Source: Gari tellinella
Lineage: Eukaryota; Mollusca; Bivalvia; Cardiida; Psammobiidae
Assembly: GCA_922989275.2 (NCBI GenBank)
Contig: OV277861.1
Coordinates: 51,003,623 to 51,067,622 of the forward strand
Length of the DNA: 64,000 nucleotides
Direction of reading: 5' to 3'
Shown here: piece by piece, positions 1 to 10,646 of the stretch
Numbering within the stretch: the first letter of the stretch is position 1
Layout: the number at the start of each line of letters is the position of its first letter
The notes under the pieces: model-generated
The model's database searches: none
What the model was told of the DNA's origin: nothing
The model's input: the letters and a program-made list of their open reading frames with translations, nothing else
Position numbers and translations under genes: made by a program

Positions 1-490
1 ACCTTTTGATCTCTGTAATCTTGACCTTTGGCCTGACATGACTGAAACATGCATATTCATATACTTTTTTTTATCTTTTGAGTGTGTATTGGTTATAGTT
101 CAAAAGTTATTGCAATGTTAAGGTTGCAAAAAATTAACATTTTGACCTTTGTGACCTTGACCTTTGAAAGACAATGTCTAAAACATATACATGTATATTC
201 AATTTCCTCTTAATTAGAGCAATATGTATACCAAATATGAAGTCCCTGTCACTCGAGGGTCAAAGGTTATTGCCATTTCAAATATTTGACCTTTTGACCT
301 CTGTAGCCTTTACCTTTAAGCTGACATGCCCAAAACCTGCATAATCATATACCTCTCCATATGTATAACAGATATGATAAGTATTGCATGTGTATTGGTT
401 ATAGTTCAAAACTTATTGCCAATGTTAAAGTTGTGGACAAACAGACAGATAAATAGAGCTAAAATAATATGCCCCTGATCATAGATCGGG
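1..490 (+). mobile_element. 3' part of a satellite-bearing (pearl/Helentron-like) element
   Basis: Three diverged tandem units of roughly 145 bp start near 1, 139 and 287. Each carries the phrase gaccttt..gacctttg followed by a TATAC-rich stretch. They lead into a short cagacagata microsatellite (about 436-450) and a GCCCCTGATC..GATCGGGG dyad near 470-490. The same order of core repeats, microsatellite and 3' hairpin recurs at 13963-16257, so this is probably the right end of a related element running in from outside the window. No protein is encoded. Confidence 0.6.
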
Positions 491-1145
491 GAGGGGGGTG
501 GGGTCACTATTCATGGCCAATCTGGGTCTACAGTGTTTTCAAAAAGCATCAATGTAGGCTACTAGCAGGCAGTAGATGGAGGGTTCACATACTTTGCCCA
601 GCTGTTTCTAAAGAGACTCTTATAAAACAATCCATGGAAGTTGGCCGGTTCATTCAACACAATGAACAATAGATCACTATTCATGGCGATATACATAAAC
701 AATAAAAAATAAAGCAAATCCCAGAAATAAATATTTTTTCTCACAATACCCATTGTGTAAGAGACTGACCACATTTTGTGTATTACAAAGAGCAGTGCCC
801 TCTGGGAGATGATAACAAAGGGAAGCTACCCATTTCAGATAAAAGTATTATCTTGGTATTCAGTTATCATGATTTATGCACTGCCACAATACAATAAAAT
901 AACAATAAAATCACACTTTTTCCATTCAATGTGTCATATTGTTATTTTAATCCGTAGATATGCTCAGCAAAACAACCGAAATATCTACCTAGCATTTGCA
1001 AAACACAGCTACAATCGCAAAAGTAGTTGGCTTGTCTAGAAGAAATTTCTCAGAATCACGTTTTCATATTAAATGATGAGGGAAATAAAAGAAATTCAAA
1101 AAGTCTCCAAAAGCAAATCAAATGGTACATGTAAATTAGCAAACT

Positions 1146-1338
1146 CAGGGCTCCAGATAAGAGGGAGTAAACTGCAGAAATCCAGCATTTTCTCACTGAT
1201 TTTAGCATCAAATGCTATGGTGTTACTACTCATTAGAATCGTCTCGAAGAGACGATTCTAATTCGTAGTGACACCATAGGGTTTAAAACAGAAATAAAGA
1301 TTTTAGTTTTTTAAATAACCCCCTTATCTGGAGCCCTG
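1146..1338 (+). mobile_element. family F MITE (CAGGGCTCC ends), copy 1
   Basis: Reference copy of family F. The ends are CAGGGCTCCAGATAAG and its complement CTTATCTGGAGCCCTG. The centre (1213-1280) is a near-perfect hairpin reading CCTATGGTGT..ATTAGAATCGTCTC and back. The element is flanked by AAACT on both sides (1141-1145 and 1339-1343), which may be a 5 bp target duplication, but other copies do not show it clearly. The ends resemble hAT MITEs; superfamily unproven. Non-coding. Confidence 0.7.
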
Positions 1339-1351
1339 AAACTATATACAC

Positions 1352-2640
1352 CTTGTATAGGTCGTTTGCAGTTCAAAAAAACACGATAATTTTCAAATAT
1401 CTCCATAACAAGAAAACGGAGACAAATGGAATTTTGCATAGATGCATGATATACCTATACCAACTCTGACAAAAAAGAAATATTTTTTTCTCTTCGTAAT
1501 AATTTTTTTTTATTCATAACTTCTATATAAAGTTTACACTTCTAAGGGACAGTTTTCCGAAGGGTGATTTCAAGTTATTCAACAGCCTATCTTTCACGAC
1601 CCGGCAACGCCTCACCGTTAAGCCATCGCATACCATAGCAGTTTACAACTAACCGAACGAGGCCCTGACTGGGGTACGTTAAAACGTATTAACCGACCAT
1701 ACTATCAGTTGCGCACATGTTAGATCGTAATCGGACACCGGAGCCACTTCGTATCTGAATAGGATCCGAACCATGTGCCACTCATACGAAAGTTTTATCA
1801 ACAAAACGCAAAATAACTAAATGCGATAAATAGCAGAAGAGACATGTTCATACCAGACGATCAACACCAACTTACCATTATCAAATTTTCAACAGAATGT
1901 TTCCAGATCAGTTCGAAAACCTTTATTATTTTATCGCTTAAAGAAAATGTAATGTAATTGTAAGTGCAATACAACTCGAACATTGATACATATTAAGCTC
2001 AAGATAAGGGGAGTATTTCCAAAACTAAATATTTATTTCTGAATTAAGCCCTATGGTGTGACTATTCATTAGAACCGTCTTTCTTCGAGTAGTCACACCA
2101 TAGGATTTGGTGCTGAACTGGGTGAGAAATATGTTGGACTTGTTCAAGTTTCTCTCTCATATATGGAGCTCTGTAATTATGTAGAAATGTTAGAGCTTTG
2201 GTTTGAAAAGTAATTGCAATTCTCTTTATTCCTGGTGAAGAGTTCGTGGATTTAGGCATAGTAAAAATGTAATGGATTATGGGGCCTCACAATTAATTTT
2301 GCACAACTAAACAACCAATATCAGCACGGGGTTCACCTTTCAGACAGAAGCAACTTGCACGGGATTTTACCTGTGGATATTCTCCAATATAAACAATCGT
2401 GATCAAGGTAATAGCCAATAACACCCCACGTAATTGACCATTTTCAGCGACACAAAATTTATATAAAACTAAGAAGAAACGTTTTTAGTTAGACTTTTAA
2501 AAATTCTGAATTTCCTTGTCAGAGTTGGTATAGACACATCATAAGTGTTTGCAAAATTCAATTTAAATACGTCCATTAGTTTTAAAATTATCTAAGATTT
2601 ATCGTGTTTTTTTGAACTGCAAACGACTTATACAACTGTG
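1352..2640. mobile_element. long inverted-repeat element with subterminal TIRs
   Basis: The segment near 1355-1480 (TTGTATAGGTCGTTTGCAG, then TTCAAAAAAACACGATAA and ACCAACTCTGACA) reappears reverse-complemented at about 2515-2637. This gives imperfect terminal repeats of 100-150 bp around a ~1 kb interior. The interior (1540-1990) has no clear coding frame, and F copy 2 sits inside it. It looks like a non-autonomous foldback or DNA transposon. No target duplication was identified. Confidence 0.55.
1995..2172 (-). mobile_element. family F MITE, copy 2
   Basis: Diverged F copy with AAGCTCAAGATAAGGGGAG at the left end, CTATGGTGTGACTATTCATT / AGTCACACCATAGG palindrome arms, and ATATGGAGCTCTG at the right end. 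It is nested inside the 1352-2640 inverted-repeat element, so it is younger than that element. Confidence 0.6.
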
Positions 2641-3011
2641 TTGTGTTATCTCATCTCATCTATTCCAATTCATGTATGCTTTTTATGATCAACTTTCCCT
2701 GAATCCAACAGAGTTTTTAATAACCCACTTCAAATTATATCTTAAAAGTTTGAAAAAAACAATCTGATTCAAGCATAAGTCCTTAAAATACTTCAAGAAA
2801 TGCATCAAGAAACTCACAAATAATTTATGTTTGTCGATATCTCATGATTTAAACTGACACTTTAAGAGATCTTGTATTGAAGAACAGTGCAGTTTTATAC
2901 AAGTGATTCATTTATCAACTTGCAGAAATCATAACAGTCAAATCAATCTTATCAGAATAGATTTTTACTATAAGACACACCCTGAAATATCATAAAGTTC
3001 CACTACCGATA

Positions 3012-3230
3012 TACAGTAGCACCTCTCTATTACGACCACTAAATTGTGTCAAATATTAGTCGTTTAAGACAGGTGAGTGTCTAAAGCAATGTGAAAGTAA
3101 AACAGGAAGCTCCTACAGGAGCTTTCTGTTTCACTTCCACATTGCTTTAAGCTGTCACCTGTCTTTTATACCAACAATTAGCCTTCTTGTTAGTGGTTGT
3201 AATAGAGAGGTTCTACTGTATATAAACAAT
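3012..3230 (+). mobile_element. family E MITE (pogo-like CAGTAG ends), complete copy
   Basis: Reference copy of family E. Ends TACAGTAGCACCTCTCTATT and AATAGAGAGGTTCTACTGTA are inverted repeats flanked by TA, as in Tc1/mariner-pogo (Tigger-like) MITEs. The centre is a long hairpin: GTGAAAGTAAAACAGGAAGC, an apex around CTCCTACAGGAG, then the complement through CACATTGCTTTAAG. The hairpin arms share recognisable sequence with family A despite unrelated termini. Confidence 0.75.
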
Positions 3231-3396
3231 TCAAAACCATTTAAACTGTCGGTTTTATTAAAAGACTTCAAAACTGTTTAACATCATTTTATCACCACCA
3301 TTTATCAACCCCAACCCCACTTCTCAATACCTGCCTATTTAACTACACCCACTGATGGTTTAAAAATTTTCAATAACTTTAAAAATTCAACCCCCA

Positions 3397-3465
3397 GATA
3401 GTCGAAAATGGATTAGATTAATTGGAAACTGCATGGAATTGTCTATTTAAAGTTTCAGGGGTGAT
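3397..3465 (+). repeat. family D end fragment
   Basis: The stretch GAAAATGGATTAGATTAATT..GAAACTG..GGAATTGTC and AAAGTTTCAGGGG matches the right end of D copies such as 53948-54205. The palindrome and left end are missing. Confidence 0.5.
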
Positions 3466-3478
3466 TAGATTACCTTAA

Positions 3479-3718
3479 TTAACCCTTTACTCCATACACT
3501 GTTTCTAGTTTTGAAGACAGTTGACCACTTAAAGCAGGTTGAAAGTAAAGCAGAATGCGCCATCAGCCTGCTTTAAGCTTCGATCTGCTAGAATACAGAA
3601 AATATTTCTTACGGTACTGTCATATTTATGACTGTATAAATTGGAACTATATTATTCAGTTGAGGAATAAAATTAAATGCGTAAAAATGCTTATCTATGG
3701 AGTAATCTAATGGGTTAA
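3479..3718 (+). mobile_element. family A MITE (TTAA, piggyBac-like), copy
   Basis: Family A is the commonest repeat here. Consensus: TTAA, CCCATTACCCCATAGCC or CCCTTTACYCC, then GTTTCTAGTTTTGAAGAC, a palindrome built on CTTAAAGCAGGTTGAAAG and TAAAGCAGAATGCGCC with CCTTAAGG at its apex, then an asymmetric right half (CTGCTAGAATATAGAAAAT, AAATTGGAACTATTTTCTTC, GGAGGAATAAATTAAATG) and a terminal GGGGTAATGGG, TTAA. Intact copies are about 251 bp. This copy has lost part of the palindrome and shares its right TTAA with the next element. TTAA plus CCC ends fit piggyBac MITEs. Confidence 0.75.
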
Positions 3719-3923
3719 CCCATTTGTGCCAAGTGGATTCTTCCATGTTTTATATTGGATTATTCCATTTTTATCAAAGGGATGCCTGGTCAAAATTTTC
3801 ATTTTCATTTAATTTTATATTGAAATTCTTATCAGCAAACAGTGTAGACTCTGAACAGACACCGCATAATGCGGCGTCTGATCAGAGTCTACAATGTTTG
3901 CCTATGTCCCTCAAATGGGTTAA
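3715..3923 (+). mobile_element. family I MITE (TTAACCCATTTGTGCC)
   Basis: Bounded by TTAACCCATTTGTG and CTCAAATGGGTTAA, giving TTAA plus a short CCCATTT inverted end. The right half carries the palindrome 3835-3901 (GCAAACAGTGTAGACTCTGA.. and complement). That palindrome type also occurs in families B, C, D, H, J and O. It abuts the previous A copy through a shared TTAA. Confidence 0.6.
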
Positions 3924-4230
3924 ACTTGCAGAAATACATTGCTTGAACAGTTGTAGAGAAAGAGTTGTTGAGAGTTTTGCCTGTGTCTCTGTGTGTGGTT
4001 TATTGGAGTTAAATTGCCACTATTAATTCCGGTGTCCATGGAGATTTTTTTCTCACCCCCTCTCCTGATAAGTGAGATATGTGTGTTGAGAGATGTCAGA
4101 CTGATCTAAGACCATAATCAATCTACTAATGTTAACTTCCAGGCATCTTTTACACCTCACAGGATCTTCCTACATCAGCTAAACTTGTATTGAGCATTTT
4201 TAACAGGAAAACCAAAGGTCTCTAAGTGTT

Positions 4231-4680
4231 TTAACCCATTACCCAATAACCTGTGCCTAGTATATATACCCAATAAATACACCTTTTATTTATTTGTTCA
4301 CTGAAGAAAATAGTACCACTTTATTATGTGACATGCATGAATATGCCTTAACCCATTACCCCATAAAACATCTTTTTACACCTTTAATTTATTCATCTAC
4401 TGAAGAAAACAGTTCCAATTTATACTGTCTCAAAAAAGAATCATTAGAAATATTCTCTATATTCTAGCAGATAATAGCTTAAAGCAGGCTGAAAGTAAAG
4501 CAGAATGTGCCTTAAGGCACATTCTGCTTTACTTTCAACCTTCTTTAAATGGTCAATTATCTTCAAAACTAGAAACAGGCTATGGGGTAATGGGTTAAGG
4601 CACATTCTGGTTTACTTTCAACCTGCTATAAGTGGTTACCTATCTTCAAAACTAGAAACATTGGCTATGGGGTACATTAA
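4231..4680 (-). mobile_element. family A MITE split by a second A copy
   Basis: Outer A element. Its left part ends at ATGAATATGCC and its right part resumes after 4598 as GGCACATTCTGGTTTACTTT. Between them lies a complete A copy flanked by TTAA. The right part begins at the apex of the palindrome, but the left part stops before the left palindrome arm, so the outer copy is also deleted. Confidence 0.6.
4348..4598 (-). mobile_element. family A MITE, complete 251 bp, nested in A
   Basis: TTAACCCATTACCCCATAAA..GGGGTAATGGGTTAA with an intact hairpin around GTGCCTTAAGGCAC. It is inserted in the outer A copy, with TTAA at both junctions. Confidence 0.75.
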
Positions 4681-4767
4681 AACGGAAACTTTACCACCTA
4701 CAAGCCAATTTTGATGACTTTTACCTAAAGACATGGCATTGCATTCTCATGCTTCTACCATGTCCTG

Positions 4768-4916
4768 TTAACACGTTTATGCTTAAAGCGTCTACTACAT
4801 AGGACATTAACAAACAGTGTAGATCCTGATGAGATGCTGTACGTACGTGTTACGTGGCATCTCATCAGGATCTACACTGTTCGCTTATTCCTATGAAAAT
4901 TTCTGCTGCATGGACA
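4768..4916 (+). mobile_element. family J MITE, left part
   Basis: Begins TTAACACGTTTATGC and carries a palindrome at 4810-4882 (CAAACAGTGTAGATCCTGAT.. with a TACGTACGTGTTACGT apex). It matches 29220-29427. The right end is cut near the F copy that starts at 4919. Confidence 0.5.
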
Positions 4917-4918
4917 TT

Positions 4919-5112
4919 CAGGGCTCCTGATAAGGGGGAATAAACTGAACAAATCCAACATTTTCTCACTTATTTGAGCATCAAATCCTATGGTGTTACT
5001 TCTCATTAAAATCGTCAAAAAGAGACGATTCTAATGAGTAGTGACACCATAGGATTTAAAGCAAAAATAAAGATTTTAATTTTTGAAATAGCTCCCCATA
5101 TCTAGAGCCCTG
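4919..5112 (+). mobile_element. family F MITE, copy 3
   Basis: CAGGGCTCCTGATAAGGGGG to CTAGAGCCCTG, with the hairpin CCTATGGTGTTACTTCTCAT..GTCAAAAAGAGAC..ACACCATAGG in the middle. Same orientation as copy 1. Confidence 0.7.
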
Positions 5113-5539
5113 TATCATGTTATCTATAATTCTTACAGATAAGACCCTCCCACCCTGTTACATTCATAAAACACATCTTATGTAACTCTGATAATACGCT
5201 ATATATCTGTCTTCATACATATCCATTTCTTTATAAAACCATAGACATCGTCTACAAAAATTAATGTTATGGTGATGATTTGAAGATTATGACTAGATAC
5301 CAAGAAAACAGTGCATAAATCACTGTTCACTGAATATAAGATAATTATGCCTGAGAACGGGCAGAATCAAAAGGCAATATCTTAAATTTATATTCTGCTG
5401 AATTTTAATATATTTTCCCTGAAACATGGCAATTCTTCACTGACACTTGAGGGAATATGACAAACAGTGCAGAAACAGTTCAGAGTGCTCCTATAGCTTA
5501 TGAAAATAGTCCCAAGCTGAGGAAATCATGGACATAAAA
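5113..5539. other. no recognised feature
   Basis: AT-rich sequence without a convincing reading frame, long dyad or match to the other repeats in the window. Confidence 0.5.
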
Positions 5540-5565
5540 TACAGAAGGCATTTCCATTATCTTTC

Positions 5566-5696
5566 CCGATGGGAGCCTAAAGCAAGCCAATTGTAAAGCA
5601 GAATGCTTCAGGAACATTCTGCTTTACTTTCAACCTGCTTTAAGTGCACAAATATCTTCAATATTAGAAACTGGCTATGGGGGTGATGGGTTAAAC
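5566..5696 (-). mobile_element. family A MITE, partial
   Basis: Palindrome GTAAAGCAGAATGCTTCAGG..ACATTCTGCTTTAC plus the end CTGGCTATGGGGGTGATGGGTTAA-like terminus. The far half is missing or too diverged to recognise. Confidence 0.5.
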
Positions 5697-5767
5697 TTGA
5701 AAGAATAAAAACTTCTCCACTGTATGCCGAGTTGTGGGTAAAGTATTGTAACTACAGAATGATGAAA

Positions 5768-5960
5768 CTCAATACTTCAACTCGCTTAAATCGAACTTAC
5801 CAGTATTTCATATGTTTAATTCCCATACCTTGATCTCGCTTAAGTCAAATAAAGTCGTATTTCAAAGTTAAAACGTGGCTAAGCCACGTTTTAACTTTGA
5901 AATATTGGTATTTTCGAACTATAACGATTTTGAATTATTGAGTTTCCACTGTGCATTGTT
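5768..5960 (+). mobile_element. family N element with 47 bp palindrome
   Basis: A near-perfect palindrome at 5858-5904 (TATTTCAAAGTTAAAACGTG and its complement, centre GGCTAAGCC) is flanked by paired CTCGCTTAA(A/G)TCGAA-like segments. A second copy lies at 18740-18920, whose outer end reads AATTCAACTGTA, suggesting pogo-like CAGTTGAA termini. Confidence 0.5.
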
Positions 5961-6244
5961 AGAGATTTATCCTCCCATTCCAATCAGGTGCTCCAAGTTC
6001 CAGCAATCAGTCATCTCTCTAGCAGAGCCAACTCTCCAGGCAATATGCAATGTTTACCAAATATATCATCCAATTAACTGGCAACTGTGACTGTCATATT
6101 CTCTAAGTGCAGCGTTACATAATGATTAACTCTGGGACAAACACAGATTATAGTGTGCTTTAACCAATTCCAATATACATTGTTCCAAATGTTGCTTACA
6201 TAACCCTTTACTCCATAGATACATCTTTTTATTTGCATTGAATT

Positions 6245-6703
6245 AACCCTTTCCCCCCATAAAAGTGCCTTTTAGAACACACTTAAGTTTTTTAATTGGT
6301 TACAACAGGTGACGGCTTAAAGAAATGTGACAGTAGAACAGAAAGTTCCTGAAGGAGCTTTCTGTTTTACAGCCACATTGCTTTAACCCTTTGAACCCTA
6401 GTCCCGCATATAGGCGTCCTTTTCAAACAGTATACGTGTGAAAAGTGCACTTGTCCTATGCAAACAGTGAATACCCAGATCAGAGGGCTCCTTACGGAGC
6501 CCTCTGATCTGGGTCTTCACTGTTTGTCAAAATGCAAAGATTTGACAAAAACAACCCTTAAAAGTCAGAAATGGACTAGACTAAAATGGAAACTTGGATT
6601 GTCCATTTGAAGTTTCAGGGAGGAAAGAGTTAAGCTGTCACCGGTCCTTTATACAAGTATTTAGCCTTCTTTTTAGTGGTCGTAATAGAAGGGTTTTACT
6701 GTA
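6245..6703 (+). mobile_element. E-type element with A-like left end, split by D
   Basis: The right side is family E (GCTGTCACCGGTCC.., GTGGTCGTAATAGAAGGG.., TTTTACTGTA). The core is the E palindrome with apex TTCCTGAAGGAG. The left side instead reads TTAACCCTTTCCCCCCATAA and AAGTGCCTTTTAGAACACA, which is the right end of family A in reverse. So this is either an E element whose left end was lost next to an A fragment, or an A/E chimera. A complete D element interrupts the right arm at TTAA. Confidence 0.55.
6383..6633 (+). mobile_element. family D MITE, complete 251 bp, nested in E
   Basis: Reference D copy. It starts TTAACCCTTTGAACCCTAGT and ends GGGAGGAAAGAGTTAA, so the ends are only partly inverted (TTAACYCTTT). 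The central palindrome starts CAAACAGTGAATACCCAGAT, has apex GGCTCCTTACGGAGCC and closes with CTTCACTGTTTG. The host E arm ATTGCTTTAAGCTGTCACC is cut at TTAA, and TTAA is present at both junctions, so the insertion site is exact. Confidence 0.8.
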
Positions 6704-6739
6704 TATATTATAATTTCTATCATGGACCATAATAGTTTT

Positions 6740-8280
6740 GGGACAAACAGGCCTCATCAAACAGTGTCCCAAATCTTAGGATTTTTATGGTAACCATCAT
6801 TCTGTCTTTTCCCAGATCTCCATGCACATTCACTAAATGGTTGAGACTGCCTGTACCCTACATTTGTCCAATTCAGTTTGCCTCCTTTGCACACAAACAA
6901 ATGTATTATAAAATAATGTTACAAACTGTTTTTCGGCGGAGCTGTCTAATTTCTCATTGAGCCTCAAACCTTATATGGCCCAACCAATCGTGAATGACCA
7001 GAAATGAAAGCTTAAGGACACGTGCTTAAAATCGAATAGTCTGATTGGGTAGCGGTTAGACTTGACTACTGACTTTTACAAATTTGTAAAATAAGAGACA
7101 CAGACTGTTTGTTATAGGCTGATTTGCTATGTAGCGGTACCAGTAGTAAACACGACTTTTCGCTACTGCTAGTGAGTTATAACCGAGACATTTTACGTGT
7201 CCCGACCGTTAGGTAGTGATTTGAATGACATAGTGTTTCTACTTTAAGATATGACATATTGTCGCAAGTTCGGCAATGATTTGATGCGTTCTGCAAAACA
7301 GAACGAAATTGTTCATAATAGAATTGATCATAATTTTAATCTAGTACCAAGTATATGAAAAAGAAAGAATAGCAGTAACAATTCAGTGAGATTACGAGAA
7401 AACTGGCGTTTGAATTTAACCTAGATATCGAAAAGATTTCGAGCATGATGGGTATTTTTTGTGTTAACACCGTTTTCCCCCAGCGCATGCGCAACTCTGT
7501 GACCTCAAATGTAAACAAACCGTGATTTTTTTAACGCGATCGCAATCTCTTGGTTAAATGCGAAAACCCAACAACACGTAGATACCTAAAACGTACATTG
7601 CTACACTTTGTAGATATTTTTATAATAAATCAGAACATAGAACTAACTTTACAAGACAAATTCCATACACGAATTCTTGAAGCGGACACAAGTTTGCTTT
7701 ATTTACCGGTGGCAACATGAATTTCTCATTTGAGGGGTCGTTTCAAACAATTCATATTCGGCATATTTCGGGGGTGCTTTCCAAAAATCTCAAATCAAAA
7801 TCAGGTGATTGAGAATATTTAAACAATCAAACCATATTTAAAGTATAAACAACTAACAAAAGAGCACACACATACGAATTTTAGTAATTTATGGTATCTA
7901 CTAGTCTCATTAATGAACCCCTGGAACTACATTATATTTTGTGACAGTTGTCGTCCCTGGATATGGCAAAGACGAGAAATAGCTCCATATCATGTAACTG
8001 TGCACATGTGGACTAGGTACCTACAAATTACAAAATAAAAATGATACACGTAGATCTAGACATGGAAGTATAATTCCGTGATCTAGATCTGTCTTTAAAA
8101 ATTCTCATCACTTTCAGTCACATCCTAGGAAGAAGTAAGTGCAATTCAATTGGCTTATAAAGATGGAAGTGGAAATTTGAAGCCCAACTGCCTTAACAAA
8201 CTAATGATTAACCTCAGATCCAGTAGTTTAATGATTGCAAAAACTCATTCTTGGCGACTCTCAAGACCTTCAGTCTTTGA
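6740..8280. other. repeat-poor stretch, no gene recognised
   Basis: No family from elsewhere in the window is visible. The stretch 7440-7560 is locally less AT-rich and contains GCGCATGCGCA near 7492, which fits the NRF1 consensus. Without an adjacent gene I do not call a promoter. Confidence 0.4.
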
Positions 8281-8301
8281 TTATATGTATGTGGTCGTAG
8301 A

Positions 8302-8592
8302 TTACTGCGCATGTCTTATTAGATAAATATTAAGCTTAATATCCTGATTTACCATCCTATTTATTGCAACTTGGATAAAATCAATTCCATATACATCATT
8401 ACCTTCACCACCTATTCCGCCGAATATCTTTTTTAAAGATATTTCTTGTTTAAACAAGTTGTGACATAATAGAACAAAACATGCTTTTCTGGTTAATACT
8501 TTTCCATGGAGGCGAATTCCTTTAGTTTCTATTGCACATTGTAGGAAATACAACAGATTCTTCACAACAGAAGGAGGTATTTTTATGTCATT
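8302..8592 (-). CDS. possible coding exon or gene remnant, unrecognised
   Basis: On the minus strand an open frame of about 95 codons runs to a TAA at 8302, with no in-frame ATG near its start. It is not made of any repeat family seen here. Composition looks protein-like: hydrophobic and basic helices near its start (NLLYFLQCAIETKG, KACFVLLCHNLFKQ), a glycine turn (FGGIGGEGNDVYG), then an amphipathic segment. I do not recognise the family. Upstream in frame is TAATGA without a convincing splice acceptor. It could be a terminal exon, a decayed gene or chance. Confidence 0.25.
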   Translation of the reverse strand, partial: NDIKIPPSVVKNLLYFLQCAIETKGIRLHGKVLTRKACFVLLCHNLFKQEISLKKIFGGIGGEGNDVYGIDFIQVAINRMVNQDIKLNIYLIRHAQ

Positions 8593-8604
8593 TTTTCATT
8601 ACAG

Positions 8605-8848
8605 TTAACCCTTTACCCAATAGCCTGTTTCTAGTTATAAAGATAGGTGACCACTTAAAGCAAGTTGAAAGTAAAGCAGAATGCACCTGTACTTTCAGCT
8701 TGTTTTAAGCTACCATCTGCTAGGATGTAGAAACTATTTCTTATCCTGCATATATACATAACTGTATAAAGTGGAACTAGCTAGAGCTAGCTATTTTCTT
8801 CAGTGGATGAATAAATTAAAGTCATAAAAAGTGTATATGGAGTAATAA
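8605..8848 (+). mobile_element. family A MITE
   Basis: Starts TTAACCCTTTACCCAATAGC and ends near GTATATGGAGTAATAAATAA. Part of the left palindrome arm is deleted, leaving GAATGCACC joined to TGTACTTTCAGC. Confidence 0.65.
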
Positions 8849-9236
8849 ATAAGTTTTCATTCCAAAGGCTGAAATAGGAAGACTTTACTGCATCTATCAA
8901 GGGCATCATAAGCAGAAGAACACAAAAAACATTACCTTGAATTATGACTGTCTGACTTGGGTTCTGTTTGTGGTTTAATCACGAGTAATGTGTGGTTTGT
9001 GCCAAATTCCTGGCAAATGTTGCAAATTTTGAAATAATTGAAGTAATTCTTCAATATATTTTGAGCAAAAAATATACCCAACAAACATTCCCAGAGTTAG
9101 AAAATAATTGCAAGTAGATATATTATCCAAGTTGCTGAAGAAATTATCTAAGTTAATTTGTATGTCTATACTTCAAAGCCAGACGGTGTGGTGGGTTTTT
9201 TACTCTTCTTTTTTGCTGTTCAAATGCACTGCAATA

Positions 9237-9622
9237 GTGTTTAACCCTTTACACATTTTATTTTTTGTATTGAATACAGGTGAATATATAAATGTGGGAA
9301 ATTTAACCAAACATTCCATAGATATGCCTGTTTATGCAATTAATTAATTCCTCTTCTGAAGAAAAGAATTCCATTTTATACAGTAAACTATAATGAATGT
9401 GTGACAAAAATATTTTCTCTACCCTAGAAGACAGTAGCTTAAAGCAGGCCTTAAGACACATTCTGCTTTACTTTCAACCTGCTTTAAGTAGTCAACTGTC
9501 ATCGAATCTAGACACCAGCCATATGATAATTGGTTAATGCTCATTCTGCTTTACTTTCAACCTGCTATAAGTAGCTGCCTGTCTTCAAAACGAAGAAATA
9601 GGTTTCCTGGAAATGGGTTTAA
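9237..9622 (-). mobile_element. two family A copies, probably nested
   Basis: An inner copy (about 9297-9536) runs from TTTAACCAAACATTCCATAG to GATAATTGGTTAA with a shortened palindrome (AGGCCTTAAGACAC). It is followed by a second A right arm (CTCATTCTGCTTTACTTTC to GGAAATGGGTTTA). This layout matches the A-in-A arrangement at 4231-4680, but the outer left half is too degraded to be sure. Confidence 0.5.
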
Positions 9623-9753
9623 AAGTTGTGGCTGTAAATGGCTGATACTGTTTTAAGATGTGTTATCTTGCAGATCTTGTACACCAATTCAATATCAGCA
9701 CTTCAATATCCTTGGAAATTTAATGGCCTCATCAGAAATATTGAAATTCAATG

Positions 9754-9953
9754 TTAACTCTTTGCATGCTAGCGGCCGATATATCTGCCTCAGTGATAAC
9801 CTTTGCAAACAGTGAGGATCCTCATCAGGATCCAAACTGTTTGACACTCTGAGCATGTTTTGAAAATAAATTTTGAAAATTCTATTTTCGAACAGTTGCA
9901 GACGACAAATTTTGCGGACAATTTTTTTTTTACCCAGCATGCAAAGGAGTTCA
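9754..9953 (-). mobile_element. family C MITE (TTAACTCTTTGCATGCT)
   Basis: Ends are TTAACTCTTTGCATGCTAGC and TACCCAGCATGCAAAGGAGTTCAA, the right TTAA being mutated to TTCA. The central palindrome (CAAACAGTGAGGATCCTCAT..ATCCAAACTGTTTG) is shortened. Family C resembles B and D in plan but has its own termini and a GTTGTCTGCTACTGTT segment. Confidence 0.7.
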
Positions 9954-10646
9954 ACTGACTGGCTAATCATCATCAACAGCCTCTATAACTTGCTTTGCAA
10001 ATCTCAGGTGTGTTGTAACCTTTAAATATAATCTGCCCACAGCAAAATTATACAGATTTTTTAACGCTTTTTGTGCTGAAATATTCATACGAACCACAAT
10101 CCCGGCTGTACTTTTTCCTAGGTTTTATGAAAAAAAAAACATGGAAAAAACCTCGGAGTATTCGGACGGTCATATTACAAAAACCTTGGAAAAAAAGACG
10201 AGAAAGCCTTAGAAAATACAAGACCTTGGTTTTTACATGGTTTGACAAAATACTTCGGAAAAGTTTACGAGGAATCCTTGTAAAATATTTAATTTCCAAG
10301 GTTTTCTCCTAAAAACCACGGAAACAAAAATCCTCGGAAAAGTTTACGAGGAATCCTTGTAAAATATCTACTCTGTTATTTCCGTGGTTTTTTCCTAAAA
10401 ACCATGGAAATGTTAGAACCATTTTACGTTGTTTCGACAAAATACCATGGAAAAGTATACGAGGAATAGTTAACTACTAGTGGGTGGGGTACCACATGCT
10501 TTTGTTTGTATCATGTAAATATCCAAAATATATTATGATCATGATAAAATTGTATTTATGTAAGTTATGTAACTTACCATGAATCTTTTGTCAGGAGTCT
10601 GAACTGGTTTGGAGTCTTTAATTTTTGCCACATTCACATTTTAAAG

